This document shows, in pieces, positions 1 to 12,167 of a stretch of DNA of 64,000 nt. The first letter of the stretch is position 1; every line of letters begins with the position of its first letter. Source of the DNA: Ornithodoros turicata (Eukaryota > Arthropoda > Arachnida > Ixodida > Argasidae). The notes below the pieces were generated by a model. It had not been told where the DNA came from, did not search any database, and saw only the letters and a list, made by a program, of their open reading frames with translations. The position numbers and the translations under genes were made by a program. The stretch lies in NCBI RefSeq assembly GCF_037126465.1, contig NC_088204.1:21210804-21274803 (forward strand), written 5' to 3'.

Positions 1-1907
1 CGGCATCCCTTTTCTCACGGCCGTGCTCTGATTGGTGGTGCAGGGAATGACGTCTCCGCCTTTTGCCAGAGAAGGAATGCTGGCATACCCTCAAGATCCG
101 GCGCGTCAGCAGTTGTCATATATTCCACCGAATAGCAGTCAAACTCCGCCGCTATTTCCCGTGCGATTTTCGATACCGTGGTCACTATTGAACGAGGAAT
201 AATGTGACACCATGGTTTCGAAATTGGCTGGAACGGATGCGACCGTCCCTTTATAGCATAGAAGGGGTCGAAAAAGAATATATCAGGAGGAGGAGAAATT
301 ATGGGTACAAGACCCTGGAACACATATATTCGCACAAAAAAAAAGGGGGGGGGGGCACGAGTGCGACGTGCAATCCTGGTGCACAATAGAGCTTTCAATA
401 TCGCGGCCAGAAAAACTGCTTCAATTGGCTGTCAGTCTGTGGCATCACGTCATCCGCCCAATAGTGGGGCGCGCGCCTTCTTTTTTCTTTCTTTGTGTGG
501 TTGTGTCTGGCGCTGCCTGACCCGCCTATTGTCGACCTGTCGCCTTGCTCTCGAGCCGTAGCGGACGATTCTCAGCAGCCAATAAAAGTGCTAGGATGAT
601 CTGTGGTCACAATGCTCCAGACGGTGCTGGGAGACATCGCCACCGCTATGTGCACTCTTATAAACCAATTTTGCCAGGAAATGCGCGCTTCCCAAATAGA
701 ATATTTTGTGCGACACTTCCTGAAGGTGGTATGTTCATGTCGCGCTGTAAAAACAATGATATATGAGCGAAAAGCGAAAACGAAGATATGATGTGTCACA
801 ATTATTCAAGAAGCGCAGCAGACGTGCTAAGTATTCTAAATAGTATATAATGTTCTTTTGGGACCACGCACCGATTGCGTTTGCGATTGGAGGAGACCCC
901 TACCGAAGAAATGTCACCGTGACGTAACCATGACGTGGGTAGACATAACCAAACCGAAACGTCAAGGGTCGCTTCTTTGTATTAGTGGTACACACAAATG
1001 AGGTCACGTTTTTAGTCGCTTTGGTGTCTTCATTCCCGTTCCGGGTCCACCGCGAAAAAAAAAAAAAAGAAGGCTCCACCCAAGGGTTGGTTGCATCACG
1101 TCGTGGGTTGCATCGTCTCGAAGGTCAACGTCGTAATCCTGTGCGGAATGTGGTTTGCTATTACGACTTAGTTCGCGCCTGCTTTGTATAGAGAGACCAC
1201 GTGCACTCAGAGAGAAACTCGTGCCCTTCAGGCTCCTGAAGATGGAAAAGCCCGGTAGCCATCTTTAGAATGGGCTACCGGTAGAATGGAGCAGGACAAG
1301 GCTATACAACTAATATGATATGCAAGAAATTACGTAAAAACCTTACAATATGAAAACCTATACTTAAGCGTGGCTTTCTTGTGACTTATTGATTTTTTTG
1401 CTGTAGTTTAGTTTTTTTTTTTTGTTTTTTTTCTTGTTGTGGGTAGTTCTCTTGGGCTACCCAATCCCAGAGCAAGAGGGTTGACACACTCCTCCCTCTC
1501 CTGTGCCACCATTATCTCTCCCCTGTTATGGTGGCTAGCCACCATTCATCTAGCCACCATACCCCTGTTCCTTTCGCCTCTTCTCTCACCTCTTCTCCCT
1601 CTCCTGGATGCACCGAGCCGCCTCTACAGAGCAGGTTGACCACATATTTCCCCCTACATAACCCTCGCCCCTCTCATTCCGTGACGTTCCCGTTGGGAAT
1701 GCAGCAGGTAGCACGCTCACGGCTGCTCCTACGTCACACTCTGCTCCTTGCGTCACGGTCTCGCTGCTCTGCACTAGGCTCATTTCTGGAAATTGAATTG
1801 CGCAGCGATAAGGCGACGTACAGCGAAAATATTTTGCATGGCCGCTCTCGGTCGACTGATTGGTTCACTGAGCAGAGTTTCGAGCCATCTTAAACGTCGC
1901 AGCTCCT
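1..1907. other. Gene-poor flank, no gene recognised
   Basis: All open frames are short and show no recognisable domain. Homopolymer runs lie near 1057 (A) and 1410-1430 (T). The stretch about 630-710 resembles 30740-30810: both share a block reading atcgccaccgct followed by atgcgcgcttcc and an AT-rich tail, so it is probably a dispersed repeat and not a gene. Confidence 0.6.
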
Positions 1908-2724
1908 TTAAAGGGACACTAAAGTGCAAAAAAATTTCCTAGTGGAGTTAAAGGTTCCGTTACCTTGACCCCAACACAAAAAGAACGGGGTTCAGTGGCG
2001 TAGGTCGCGACTTATGAGCGAAAAAATCCGCTATATGTGTATATTCCCTCTCCTTCTCCTTCCCAAGATGGCCGACGATGCGGAACAGGCTCTTATTGGT
2101 CTCCCTAAGTGATTTATCCAATCATCGCGGTACACCATGCAGAATTAAGCCTAATGGTTGCCTATGTCGGGAGGGCAGTCAGGCTTTAGCCATACTGTTA
2201 AATGGACGAGATTCCCGAAAATTTTGAGTTCTCGGTGGAGAATGGTTCTCGAGGAAGACCTTTATCCGAAACATGTGCGATTTTTGCCTCACTGAACAGC
2301 CACGCCGCACACACCCTGCAAACGTCCAGACGCAGCGCTTTATCCAGACCCCCCAACAGCCCCCAAATATTTGCCCCGTGCAATACCCCCCAACTTTTTA
2401 CTGTGTTCTACTGTTTCAATGTAACGGCGCCCCCAGTTTTTCTGCCCCCCCCCCCCCCGCCCCAAGTTCGCGGTTCTGGATAAACTACTGGCCTGACGTC
2501 ACTTGCGTCGTCTGCACTCTCTAAGCTAGTCCGCCTGTGGGGAAGGTCGCCTACTTCCTGACGTCATATCTAGTTTCTGCGTTGTGCGTCGGCGGCGGTT
2601 GGGTTCGCAGCTGTTGTAGTATCTCTGTTATTCTAACCTACATTCAGTCCATAATCCGAACGTATTAGCGTCCAGGAATGCACTAGGGATGCGTACAGAG
2701 GCTTTTAGGATATTGTCCCTTTAA
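1908..2724. mobile_element. TTAA-flanked DNA transposon (MITE-like)
   Basis: The element runs from AGGGACACTAAAG at 1912 to TTGTCCCT ending at 2720. The short inverted ends are AGGGACA/TGTCCCT, and TTAA is duplicated at 1908-1911 and 2721-2724. TTAA targets are used by the piggyBac and Kolobok superfamilies. No transposase is visible, so it is non-autonomous. Its interior around 2205-2265 resembles the interior of the element at 62492-62836. Confidence 0.65.
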
Positions 2725-2772
2725 TTACACGAGAAATTCCTCACAAGATAACTTCCTACCTTCACCCTCTCC

Positions 2773-3105
2773 TCAGGTCATATTTCCTTCAAAATCGCCC
2801 GTTTCTAAAAGCCCATGACGTCCACAACGACGCGCCGTCCTCACCTGAGCAAGAGTGAGGAAAACCCCTCCTTCCAGGCCTGCCGCAGCTGTTGCCTGGA
2901 CATTGTAATCCATCAGAAGGATTCCGTGCCAAAAGTCGTCCCTGGTTTCCTTAGCGCGCTCGATGACGTCCTGAACCAGGGCATACGTTTCGCTACTCAG
3001 CATGTCAAGGGCATCCTCGAAGACGTTGAGGAAATGGGCTGTCTTCAGCAAGAACAAGTTCTGGAGGATCTCCACCAGACCTGCCTCCCACAGAACGTCA
3101 GGCAT
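2773..3105 (-). CDS. Exon-like ORF, unknown protein
   Basis: This is a minus-strand open frame starting at an ATG at 3105, with an in-frame stop just upstream. It encodes an alpha-helical, leucine-rich stretch of about 87 residues (begins MPDVLWEAG) up to a consensus donor CAG|GTGAGG, which would end the exon at 2845; the rest of the frame (2844-2773) would be intron. I do not recognise the family. The splice donor and balanced composition favour a real first coding exon over chance, but no partner exon was identified in the window to the left. Confidence 0.35.
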   Translation of the reverse strand: MPDVLWEAGLVEILQNLFLLKTAHFLNVFEDALDMLSSETYALVQDVIERAKETRDDFWHGILLMDYNVQATAAAGLEGGVFLTLAQVRTARRCGRHGLLETGDFEGNMT

Positions 3106-4440
3106 GGCGTCCCGTGCGTCAGGTCATCCTTGCTTCAGGTCATACTATCTATTGAGCCTTGATGGCCTGCAGGCATATAGAACACGTTTATTTTTGTCTG
3201 TTCTAAAACTGTTCTGGTACGCGCAGCAGACGTTGATCCGATGTGCCATCTACAAATGTACCGAGAGACATACCAAGCAGTTACAAACTGAGCAGCCCTT
3301 CCGCACGACCTTGCTGTATGTTACGGTTCTACTGCACAGGGCATCGCTGGCCCCTTGCCCAAGCGCGGTGCAGCAGATTGGATTGGATTTGTTAACGTCC
3401 TCATATTGATGATAGTGAGGCTGGGCGATCTGGCTTAGCTGAAGCAGGCGATGGCATGCATAAAAGCTCACAAGCATGAAAAAGTCAGCACGATGAGAAA
3501 CCTCAGCAATACGTGGCTTAGTACTTTGTGCCCCGATCACTTCAGTTTTGGTTTAAATGGCGTCAATATAACGAAAAGCAGAAGGAGCCTAGAAGATGCC
3601 TCTACAATGGCATTATTTTGCCTTGTCTTTGCTATCCAGATAGGCAAGCGGATGGGATCACTATGTACTGTTGTATTTAGCGAGGTATTTCCGCTTAATT
3701 CATTGAAGTGAATTACAAACTTGGTGTTCTACGACATTTTGCGAGGTTGCGCTTGTAGCGGCCCTTCGTGGGTAGCATTGAAGACAATAACTGTGCTCCG
3801 GCGTCAGGGCTCCAACCCGAACCTGTCAGGTTTCCGGTCTATCATATGCTACCCATCCCACCATGTGGTAAAGTGAAATCAAACTGTGCTAGCTCGTTTT
3901 TATACACTACGAGTACAGGGCCGATCTCTGTGATGACATACACAAAATATAAGCTATCATTTTAAAGTAATTTTAATGCTAATAATTTCGTATTTATGAA
4001 TTTGCAACATTGATATTCCGCCCGCTTTATCCGATGACAGCACCAACTGACGTCCACGGAGAGAAGAAGAAGGGAGGCCGCATTGGCGGGCAGGTACTAC
4101 GCATTAGTAAAGTACGCGATGCATTGCAGACATGCATATTCGAAGAAGACAATGGCTACACATCATGTAACCACAGGAACTGAACCGCAAATGTATTGGG
4201 TTATTTACATTGAATCACACAGCCATTTCCACCACTACCACCACCGCAGCTACAACGCACTAGCCCGTACAACATGTGTTGGGTACACCCTCCGGTAAAC
4301 ATCCATAATAAGAATAGATAAGATCAAAGGGGGAATTAAATCGACTAGCATATGTACATGTATGTATAACAAGAGAAAAACCCAGCGATACAAGTGAAAG
4401 ATACACCGACACAAGGGCATCAGGTCGGAAGCTATAGGTA
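3106..4440. other. Unassigned repeat-rich DNA
   Basis: No conserved coding sequence or clear terminal repeat was recognised. Only short open frames are present. Confidence 0.5.
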
Positions 4441-4639
4441 GGTAAAGTCAGGTTGCGAGGCTGTTCTTCGACTGGACAGGCTTTTGCTTCAGTCTACGTA
4501 CATGCAGGGCCTGGCGAGAGAAATTACGGGCCCGGGAAATGGTACCGGATGAGACCTGCCCGGGACCCCGTGCAACCTCCACGCCTGCCCTCCCTCCCTT
4601 CTCGCCGGCCCTGTGTACACATATGTGGGATATGAGGAG

Positions 4640-4985
4640 ATTTACGGTTTCTGGAAGATCTAGAGCACGTCCTTCTTCATTCCCCGTGCTACGAGCCTCT
4701 TAGATCCACACTTTCAGTGTTTCTAAATCAGCGGGGCTATCGCCCATACACTCTGTCCAAATTTCTTGGTCCATGGCCAAATCCCGCCCACCAAAACGCT
4801 CTGCTCTAAAAGCACTTCTAAACTTTTTCGACGCCGTAGGACTTCCATCTTCACTGTCGGGCGGCCCATTATTCTATTTGACCACATTACCACCAGCAAT
4901 TGGGCAGATGATGGTGGTGGTAGTGCTGGAAGCGCTCGCCGATGCAATGGGGCCGAGTATCGCCCTTGGCGATTAAACTCTCCAA
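4640..4985 (+). pseudogene. LINE 3' remnant (C-terminal end of ORF2)
   Basis: The plus strand encodes the cysteine/histidine-rich tail that follows the RNase H domain in I/R1-type non-LTR retrotransposons. The recognisable order is EDLEHVLLHSPCYEPLRST, then a KFLGPWPNPAHQ block, then an LLNFFDAVGL block. The zinc-ligand Cys expected after LLH is Ser here. No reverse transcriptase lies upstream, so this is a 5'-truncated dead copy. It ends close to the foldback element that starts at 5006. Confidence 0.6.
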
Positions 4986-5005
4986 TCACCATAATTAAAG
5001 TAAAG

Positions 5006-8000
5006 CAGCTGGGCCATTCCACGTCAAGTGATCCAGAGGTGCCGCTCGACCCCCCACCCCCCTAGAATTCTATGTGATTTTTTTTTTTTTTTTTTTTTTT
5101 GTGGTTCCTTATGACTTCGAAAGCATTCTAACGAAATTGAAATTTATAGGGTGCAGAGCCCCTCAAAGATGGCAGTGTTTGGCGAAAACCTATGTCGGTT
5201 TAAGCAGGTATTACGGCCCACGTAAGGCACGGAGCACGTTAAAAAGCATCTTATTTGATAGGGGAGAGTTCATTTTACTGTATGTAAGCAGTTTTCGGCA
5301 TCGCACTCGACGGGCTCGACGCTTGTGGCGTGCACGAAATTTGCAAAGTTTGTGCAAGTTTACCAATTTTTTGCAATATAAAATTTTAGAATTTATTCTT
5401 CAAAATTTTTTGTCATATAGCCCTGGTGTTGCACTTTCAACACAAAAAAGATCCAACCCCTCCGGTGCGCTGTAAGCCACAGTAAAAAATCGGGAAGTTG
5501 TAAAAATTCGACAAAATGCACATTTTTGACCAAAAAATTCTGTGTGAAGAGGTCGAGATAGAAGCGTGATCACGGTGTCATTCGATGCATCTTCTTCCTA
5601 GCAAGATGTAGCAAAAAAATCTCAGAGGTACTTTTTGTTAAATTCAAATAATGATTTTTTAATTGAAGGTAACTTCGCAAACGTGTATGCGCGCTGCGGC
5701 GCAGTGTACCGAATTGCAACTGAGCGGGTCGCTCACAAGGCAGTAGACGGAAAGAAAACACTAGGCTGTCGCATTATTGAAGAGCAAATAACAGTTGCAA
5801 ACACGTGTTTGCCTCCTTCGAGACCCGACGGTTGTGCAGTGAGCGTTCATCAAGCTGGCCATCTTGCGCTCTAACGAAACTTGTAGCCAGCTCGCTGTGG
5901 TGGTAAGTAGATAAGTAAAGACATGGAGACACGGGTTCATTCTGGTTTCATGGTACGATATGGTAGATTTTTGGCCGTGTGGCCTCCGGCATCCGTCAGT
6001 CGAGTCGTTGACATGAGTACAGTAATCACGACATGAACAGTAATCAGGTACTGCCTGCACCGACCACAAGCGGACAATGCTTTAACCAGTAAGTTCCTGG
6101 TATGGTTCCTTTCTTTTTTTTTTTTTTTGCATGTGCATGTTAACTCATTTCAGTATTGGAAACAGATCCCTTTAGCTGTCCACTCCTCTTGCACGCATAC
6201 TTACTTAGTAGCTGTGAAGTACGATCTTTTCGCTTTGTGCGCCAACAGTTGAGATGTACGTATAAGAGAAAATTTTGCCAGTCACGGATGCTATCACTTT
6301 CGATACCGGATAAGCTACTTCCGGGCATTTTTGTTGTGTACAGAGCTATGATACATAATGTACTGCGTTATTGAGGTCAGGTCTAACGTTTCTTTCATAG
6401 TCATCTTGCATACGGGGGATGGTTATTTCAGAGAAACATGGGTGAGCGTACGAGGACTTGCACATTTATACTGCTTGCCATGTGAAGACACTTTAGTGTA
6501 TAAGCAAGACCTTAAAAATGACTTCAGGGAGATCTGAGACTTTTCGACTTGTTCCTTGGCTTAGATCTTGACTTTCGCAGTTCAACTCACAAAAAAAACC
6601 GCTAACTTAACCCCTTGTTACCGTTGTTTTATGGCAGTGATCAGAGTCCAAGGAACAATGAGAAAAGTCCCAGATCCCCCTGATGTCATTTTGAAGGTCA
6701 GGCTAACACACTAGACCTGCACACAGCAAGCAGTATAAATGTGCCTGTACTCGTACGCTCGCCCACGTTTCTCTGAAATAACAATCCCCCGTATGAAAGA
6801 TGACGATCAAAGAAACGTTATACCTGACCTGAATAACCCAGTATCATAGCTTTGTACACAACAGAAATGTCGGGAAATAGCGTATCCGATATCAAAAGTG
6901 ACAGAACCCGTGACTGACAAATTTTTCTCTTATACGTACGTCTCAACTGTTGGCGCACAAAGCGAAAAGATCGTACGGGGATGACGCCGAAATAAATCAT
7001 GTAAAAATAAAACTTTCAAATATAAATCTCTTAAAGATCAAACTTGCAAAATAAACTCTTCAATATAAATCACGAGAAAATCCACGCTGTCGAAATAAAC
7101 TCCGAAAAACAAACTTTGAAGAATAAACGCTTCGAAATAAATCTTTGAAAATCCACCGTCCCTGATTGGTGGACAGCCGTCGGCTCTACGTCCGCCACGA
7201 AAAATAGTGCACTCCTCGTGCTTGGGGCTAGCCAGGGCTAGAACTGTGAACGAGGATTTCGCTCCACCAGAAATAGGTTGTCTGTCTGTTTGTGGCCCGT
7301 GGCCAGTGTTACCAATTTACTGGGGGGGGGGGGGGGCTGAGTATTTTTTTTTTGTCGTGTATCCTGGCCGGCTTTATCTCTCTCTCTCTTTCTTTTTCGT
7401 GTGTATGTGCACTTTCTTGGCCTTTCTTTTACCAGTGCGAATGACCGTCGCCGCGCAATCTGTCCACAACACCGACATAGCCTTCTTCTCCCTCCCCCCC
7501 TTTTCCGGAAGCCTCGTTCACAGCTCAAGGGTCAAGAGTGCGTGTCGTCCTCATCACTTTATAACTGGATATTACGAAATCCTAAGTTGTTATTTGAAGA
7601 AAAGTAATTGATAACAGTACAAACATGAGTAAGAAACATCATAATAGTATGTTCCGCCGAAAAGAACATCGTGTCGCCCATAAACTTTCATACGGAACAT
7701 TACCTTCCTAAGCCTAACCATGATTTATTTTAACAGCGTTTATTTTGAGGGCGCGTATTTTTAGGCGGTTTATTTCAGAAAATGAATTTTGAAGGGTGGA
7801 ATTTTAAGCGTGGATTTTTTAATGTTTTATTTTAAAATATTTATTTCGGCGTACAGCCGATCGTACGTCACAGCTACTAAGTAAGTTTTATATACGTGCA
7901 AGAGGAGTGGACAGCTAAAAGGTTCTCTTCCCAATACTGGAATGAGTTAATACACACATGAAAAAAAAAAAAAAAAGAAAGGAACAATGGCACATCCAAG

Positions 8001-9091
8001 GAACCTACTGGTGAAAGCATTCTCCGCTTGTGTTCGGTACAGGTACTTGGTCACTGTTCATGTCGTGATTACTCTAGCCATCTCAACGACTCGACTGACG
8101 GATGCCGGACGCCACACGGTCAAATATCAACCATATGGTATGAAGCCTGAATGGACCCCTATCCTCATTGTTTACTTATCGCTCACTTAGCACCACCGCG
8201 AGCTGGCTAAAAGTTTTGTTAGAGCGCACGATGGCCAGCTTGATGAGCGCTCACGGCACAACCGTCGGGTCTCGAAGGAGGCAAACACGTGTTTGCAACC
8301 ATTATTTGCTCTTCAATAATGCGACTGCCTAGTTTTTTTCTTTATTCCGTCTAGTGTTTTGTGAGTAACCGGCTCAGTTGTACATTCGGTACGATGCGCC
8401 GCAGTGCGCATACACGTTTGCGAAGTTACCTTCAATTAAAAAATTATTATTTGAGTAACAAAAAGTACCTCTGAGATTTTTTTGCTACGTCTTGCTAGGG
8501 AGACGGTGCGTCGAATGACACCTTCATCACGCTTCTATCCCGACCTCCTCACACCGAATTTTTCGGTAAAAAATGTGCATTTTGTCGAATTTTTACAACT
8601 TCCCGATTTTTTACTGCGGCTTACAGTGAACCGGCGGGGTTGGATTTTTTTGTGTTTTAAGTCCAGCATGAGGGCTATACGACAAAAAATTTTGAAGAAG
8701 AAATTCCAGAATTTCATATTGCAAAAAAAAAAAGGTAAACTTGCACAAACTTTGCAAATTTCGTGCACGCCACAAGCGTCGAGCCCGTCGAGTGCGATGC
8801 TGAAAACTGCTTACATACAGTAAAATGAACTCTCCCCTATCAAATAAGATGCTTTTTAACGTGCTCCGTGCCTTACGTGGGCCGTAATGCTTGCATAAAC
8901 GACACAGGTTTTCGCCAAGGACTGCATCTTTCCGGGGCTCTGCACCCAATAAATTTCAATTTCGTTAGAAGAGACCAATGTTCAGTTGCTTTTGGAGTCA
9001 TAAGGAACCACCAAAAAATTCACATAAAATTCTAGGGGGGGGGGGGGTCGAGCGACACCTCTGGATCACTTGGCGTGGAATGGCCCAGCTG
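5006..9091. mobile_element. 4.1-kb foldback DNA element
   Basis: Arms of about 1.55 kb are inverted copies: 5006-6559, and 6648-9091 once the nested insertion at 6977-7858 is removed. A loop of about 90 bp (6560-6647) separates them. The ends read CAGCTGGGCCATTCCACG inward from both sides. Further paired landmarks are the ccgtgccttacgtgggcc block (5220/8870), the CAAACACGTGTTTG block (5800/8280) and the cgccaacagttgagacgtac block (6240/6945). The arms diverge by point changes and homopolymer length, so the element is not an assembly-generated perfect palindrome. No transposase ORF was seen. No target duplication could be fixed because the ends contain the palindrome CAGCTG. Confidence 0.75.
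6977..7858. mobile_element. Non-autonomous hAT-like element nested in foldback arm
   Basis: The 882-bp insert is flanked by an exact 8-bp duplication GATCGTAC (6969-6976 and 7859-7866). The ends are inverted: GACGCCGAAATAAAT near the left end and ATTTATTTCGGCGTAC near the right. An 8-bp duplication is typical of hAT transposons. Both subterminal zones are packed with AATAAA-type motifs (left 6995-7150; TTTATT-type on the right 7720-7850), resembling the clustered transposase-binding repeats of hAT elements. No transposase domain was found. Confidence 0.7.
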
Positions 9092-9340
9092 TTGTTGTTG
9101 TTTACGGGTTCTGGTCTAGTAACACTGGTTTGAACCCGACCAAACTTTGGGGCCCGACGTGCATCATTCGGCATCAACCGAAACCACGCGTGGTGGTGGT
9201 AATGGAGCTGCACGCCATAGTCGGCCACGCTCAGGCGTGCAACGTCACGACTATCAAAGGGGGGATCGTGCGTCCGGGCGCGTTCCTGGCAGCGCGTGAG
9301 CTGGGGCGAGTTGTTGGCGTTCGCGTGTGAGCGCAGCTCG

Positions 9341-9949
9341 TCACCGTTGCCAGAGCAACGGCACATCCGCGTGACCCTCGTCGTCACGTGCAGCTAAAGC
9401 GGTGTTGCTGGCCACTTTCACACCGTCGCTGCGCTCCTCGGTTACTGTCATCGTGGAGAGGGTGACAGACGACGGAAATCTTAGCGTCATTCGTGGCACT
9501 GAAACATGGCGGAGCTCTATGCATATTTCGCGGATGTGGGCATCGGTGAAGATGATGTGGTTCGCGTATTTCGTCCACATACTTTCCTCTCCGGGCTCAG
9601 TTCCCTCGTGTATGGCCATGCCGCCACCTCTACCAGTGCTTAAGATGTTCGTTAGGCTGGCCCGTGCATTCCTGCGGACGCGGTTTTTCCATGAAACTTG
9701 CCACCCGGCGGCTGTCTTAACTCTGCCGCCGAGGGAATTTAGGCAGAAAGCTATGTCCCCTATTTCTTCCTCCCGTCTTCTTTGGTTTCCCCCCGCATGA
9801 ATTGACGGTTGTTGCAGAGCTCCGGGTGCTGTTCCATGAAACCTACCAAGCGGCAGTAAAAAATTCTTCTTTTGAACTCTTTTGTTTGTTGGAGATGCAG
9901 GAGCTGACGAGCGGCTAGCGATGTGCGTCGCAGCAGAGCGGCAGATCAA
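9341..9949 (-). pseudogene. Myb/SANT-like DNA-binding ORF, decayed or partial
   Basis: This minus-strand 202-codon frame contains, around residues 62-100, a stretch with the look of a Myb/SANT-like domain: CLNSLGGRVKTAAGWQVSWK followed by a basic NRVRRNARASL helix. Such domains are common in Harbinger-derived and other transposon-associated proteins of ticks. The rest matches no family I know. It could be one exon of a domesticated gene or a transposon remnant. The right arm of the foldback element ends 250 bp away. Confidence 0.35.
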
Positions 9950-11520
9950 GCAGACGACACCTGAGGATCACTGATTGGCTAACTTATATTTATGAGCCAA
10001 CTGTAAAACCATCTTCATGTCAGTGCATAAACGGCAACTTTATTCGATAAAAAGAAGAATGACATTCAATGAAAGTACCGACATTTCTGCTACTGGAAAT
10101 ATGTTTCATTTTTTGAAGCTGCAAAGAGGCATCTGGTCCGGAGAGTACCGTCACAGCAGCGTCGCGGAAATGAAAAAAGAAGAGGACGCAAAGGACGGTT
10201 CGTTAGAATCACGTTGCTGGCCAGTTGGAGGGTGTCGTCACACCAGCTCCTGTCGCTCAATGGTCTAAGAAAAATATCTTCCTGGAACAGCACCGCAAGC
10301 GATACTGCACTGTCACGGAAACCTGGTGCGTTCCCGGGATGCTATACCACTGGGACCTACTCGCAATCGCACCAGGTGAAATATCCTCCGTCCTTAACCC
10401 CTGGATAAAAGTGAGACGAATTCACCGGCGAAAGTTTTCCGGCCGCACAGCGGATACTTAGCAACACCGTTCCGGACAAATAAATGAAGAAGCCTAGTGG
10501 TCGGGCTGCCCTATGTCAATCGACACACGTCCCCATGCGCCACACAATGACAGAAAGGAGAGATGCTAGTAACGTTAACAACAACTAATTTAATTAACGC
10601 AACAATTTCTAACTAGAATTACGAGAACACTATCAACAGCATGATAACATTTGTTCAAAGGGAAAAACAGACAACGGTAATATCGAAATCACAGGTCGGT
10701 TAGAGTCCTGATACGTATAAGGAAGGAAATGGAATCAAAGTCTTAGCTGATCGGTGCTTGATGATGGCGGTCTTCAGATGGTCCTCCTGGTGTGGCTGGC
10801 AGACAAAGTCCGAAGCGATGATCACAACACACACTTCACTTCACCAAACGATATTGACGAACCATCGCAGAGGGAATAAATGTTTTGAAACTGAATTTTG
10901 GGGGGCTGGTGCTGAGACGTCCGACTTCTGGTCACATGTTTACCGACTGCCCCGAAATAGGGGTCCTCAAGAGTTTTATTCGGTGTCGCATGGCTTTGAC
11001 GTCTTTGTCAGTCGCCGAAGTCGCATACCTCTGGCGCCTAACACACACTCGCTACAATGCACTTTAATTGATCACAGAAGTGGAGGGGCACAACTGGTAA
11101 ACAACGGAGGAGGAGGAAACCCTTAAGGTCCACCGCAGACATTGGCTCTTAACTAGTTGCGGGTGTCCAAAAGGAGGCGGCTACATGTGTTTCTCATACA
11201 GCTATGAGACTTCCGCAATCTCTTGTCACACAGGTAGAGGCCCATCAAAACCCTGTAATAGGTGGTGACGGCATAGGCCGTCAGTAACGGCTGGTACCAA
11301 TTTACCCCGTCTACGTGCCTGCGTAAGTGCTTGTCCCATCAAGACTGAGTATAATACTTCTATTGTACACAACCCTTCTCCGAGCAAATGGACCCATGTG
11401 TAGGCGACAATTTTAGCCACTTTGGCTCTGGCTACGCCGGTCCGGCTCCCCGGGTGTCGTTAGAGCATGAGAAATGCCGGACCGCGTTATCAAGGGGCCC
11501 GGTATATGAGCGACCGGCTC
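9950..11520. other. Unassigned intergenic DNA
   Basis: Only short frames without recognisable domains are present. No terminal repeats were identified. Confidence 0.5.
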
Positions 11521-11526
11521 CCATTT

Positions 11527-11800
11527 GCCTCCCTCTACCTCAGTGGTTAGCGTGTTGGCCATGTCACGTCGAGACTGGGAGGTACCCCGGGTTCGAATCC
11601 CGGTGCCGGATGTGCTGTCTGGAGTTTTCCTCAGACGCTTTCAGACATATGTCGGCAGAGTTCCTTTAGAAGTCGGCCCAGGACGCACATTCCCCCAGGG
11701 CGTCAGTCGTGACGTTGCTCACCTCTGTGATGCCGACAATGCCCTTTCACCACCAACATCACCACCACCACCACCACCACCACCACCACCACCACCACCA
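11527..11800 (+). repeat. tRNA-derived SINE (Ruka-like) with CAC repeat tail
   Basis: A tRNA-like head carries an A box TGGTTAGCGTGTTGG (11544-11558) and a B box GGTTCGAATCC (11590-11600), the internal RNA polymerase III promoter. It is followed by a non-tRNA body and a (CAC)n tract at about 11755-11800. The spacing and absence of a foldable tRNA 3' half argue for a SINE and against a functional tRNA. Ruka of Rhipicephalus is the known tick SINE of this layout; that assignment is by resemblance only. Confidence 0.7.
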
Positions 11801-11939
11801 GGGTGTCGTCATCCCGCTAGCGGCGCGGTGACGGTGACGAGCTGCGATACAAAGCGACGCGGTGACTGTATGGCCTACAACGCGCCCCAGAATGTCCGCG
11901 TGGCCCAGGCCCGATGGCCTGGCCTATGGCGGGTATTCT

Positions 11940-12045
11940 AGCCCGCAATACGCAATCTTCTTCTTCTTCTTCCACCACTAGGAACAGTGGCCACCACTGA
12001 TCTCGATTGTAAAAGGCTGGATGGCGGATAGGGAGCGCGAGCGTG
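11940..12045. repeat. Inverted repeat partner A of 15960-16080
   Basis: The block gtggccaccactgatctc plus aaggctggat is the reverse complement of sequence at about 15995-16025, and both copies are edged by a (CTT)n tract. The two copies lie 4 kb apart in opposite orientation, either as ends of one larger element or as two copies of a dispersed repeat. Confidence 0.5.
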
Positions 12046-12095
12046 AAGAAACCGGCCGCCATCTTACTGTACCCACAACAGTCGCCGCAGCGATC

Positions 12096-12167
12096 ATGGC
12101 AACTTCTTGCAATTACGGTCGTACCAACTGTACTGGCAAGGTTACAGGGCCTAAATTTATACAGGTG
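12096..12167 (+). CDS. Possible first coding exon, unknown
   Basis: An ATG opens a 24-codon frame (begins MATSCNYGRTNCTGK) that runs directly into a consensus donor CAG|GTGAGT. A GCCGCCATCTT motif of the kind found at housekeeping promoters lies about 35 bp upstream. Downstream acceptor-like exons at about 12735-12791 and 12834 are not frame-consistent in my reading, so the gene model is incomplete. It could equally be a non-coding transcript. Confidence 0.25.

Noticed and set aside
11527..11610. Functional tRNA gene
   Set aside because: A and B boxes are present, but no acceptor stem pairs around them and the sequence continues into a SINE body with a CAC tail.
11757..11802. Histidine/proline-rich ORFs from CAC repeats
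   Set aside because: This is the simple-repeat tail of the SINE, with no coding evidence.
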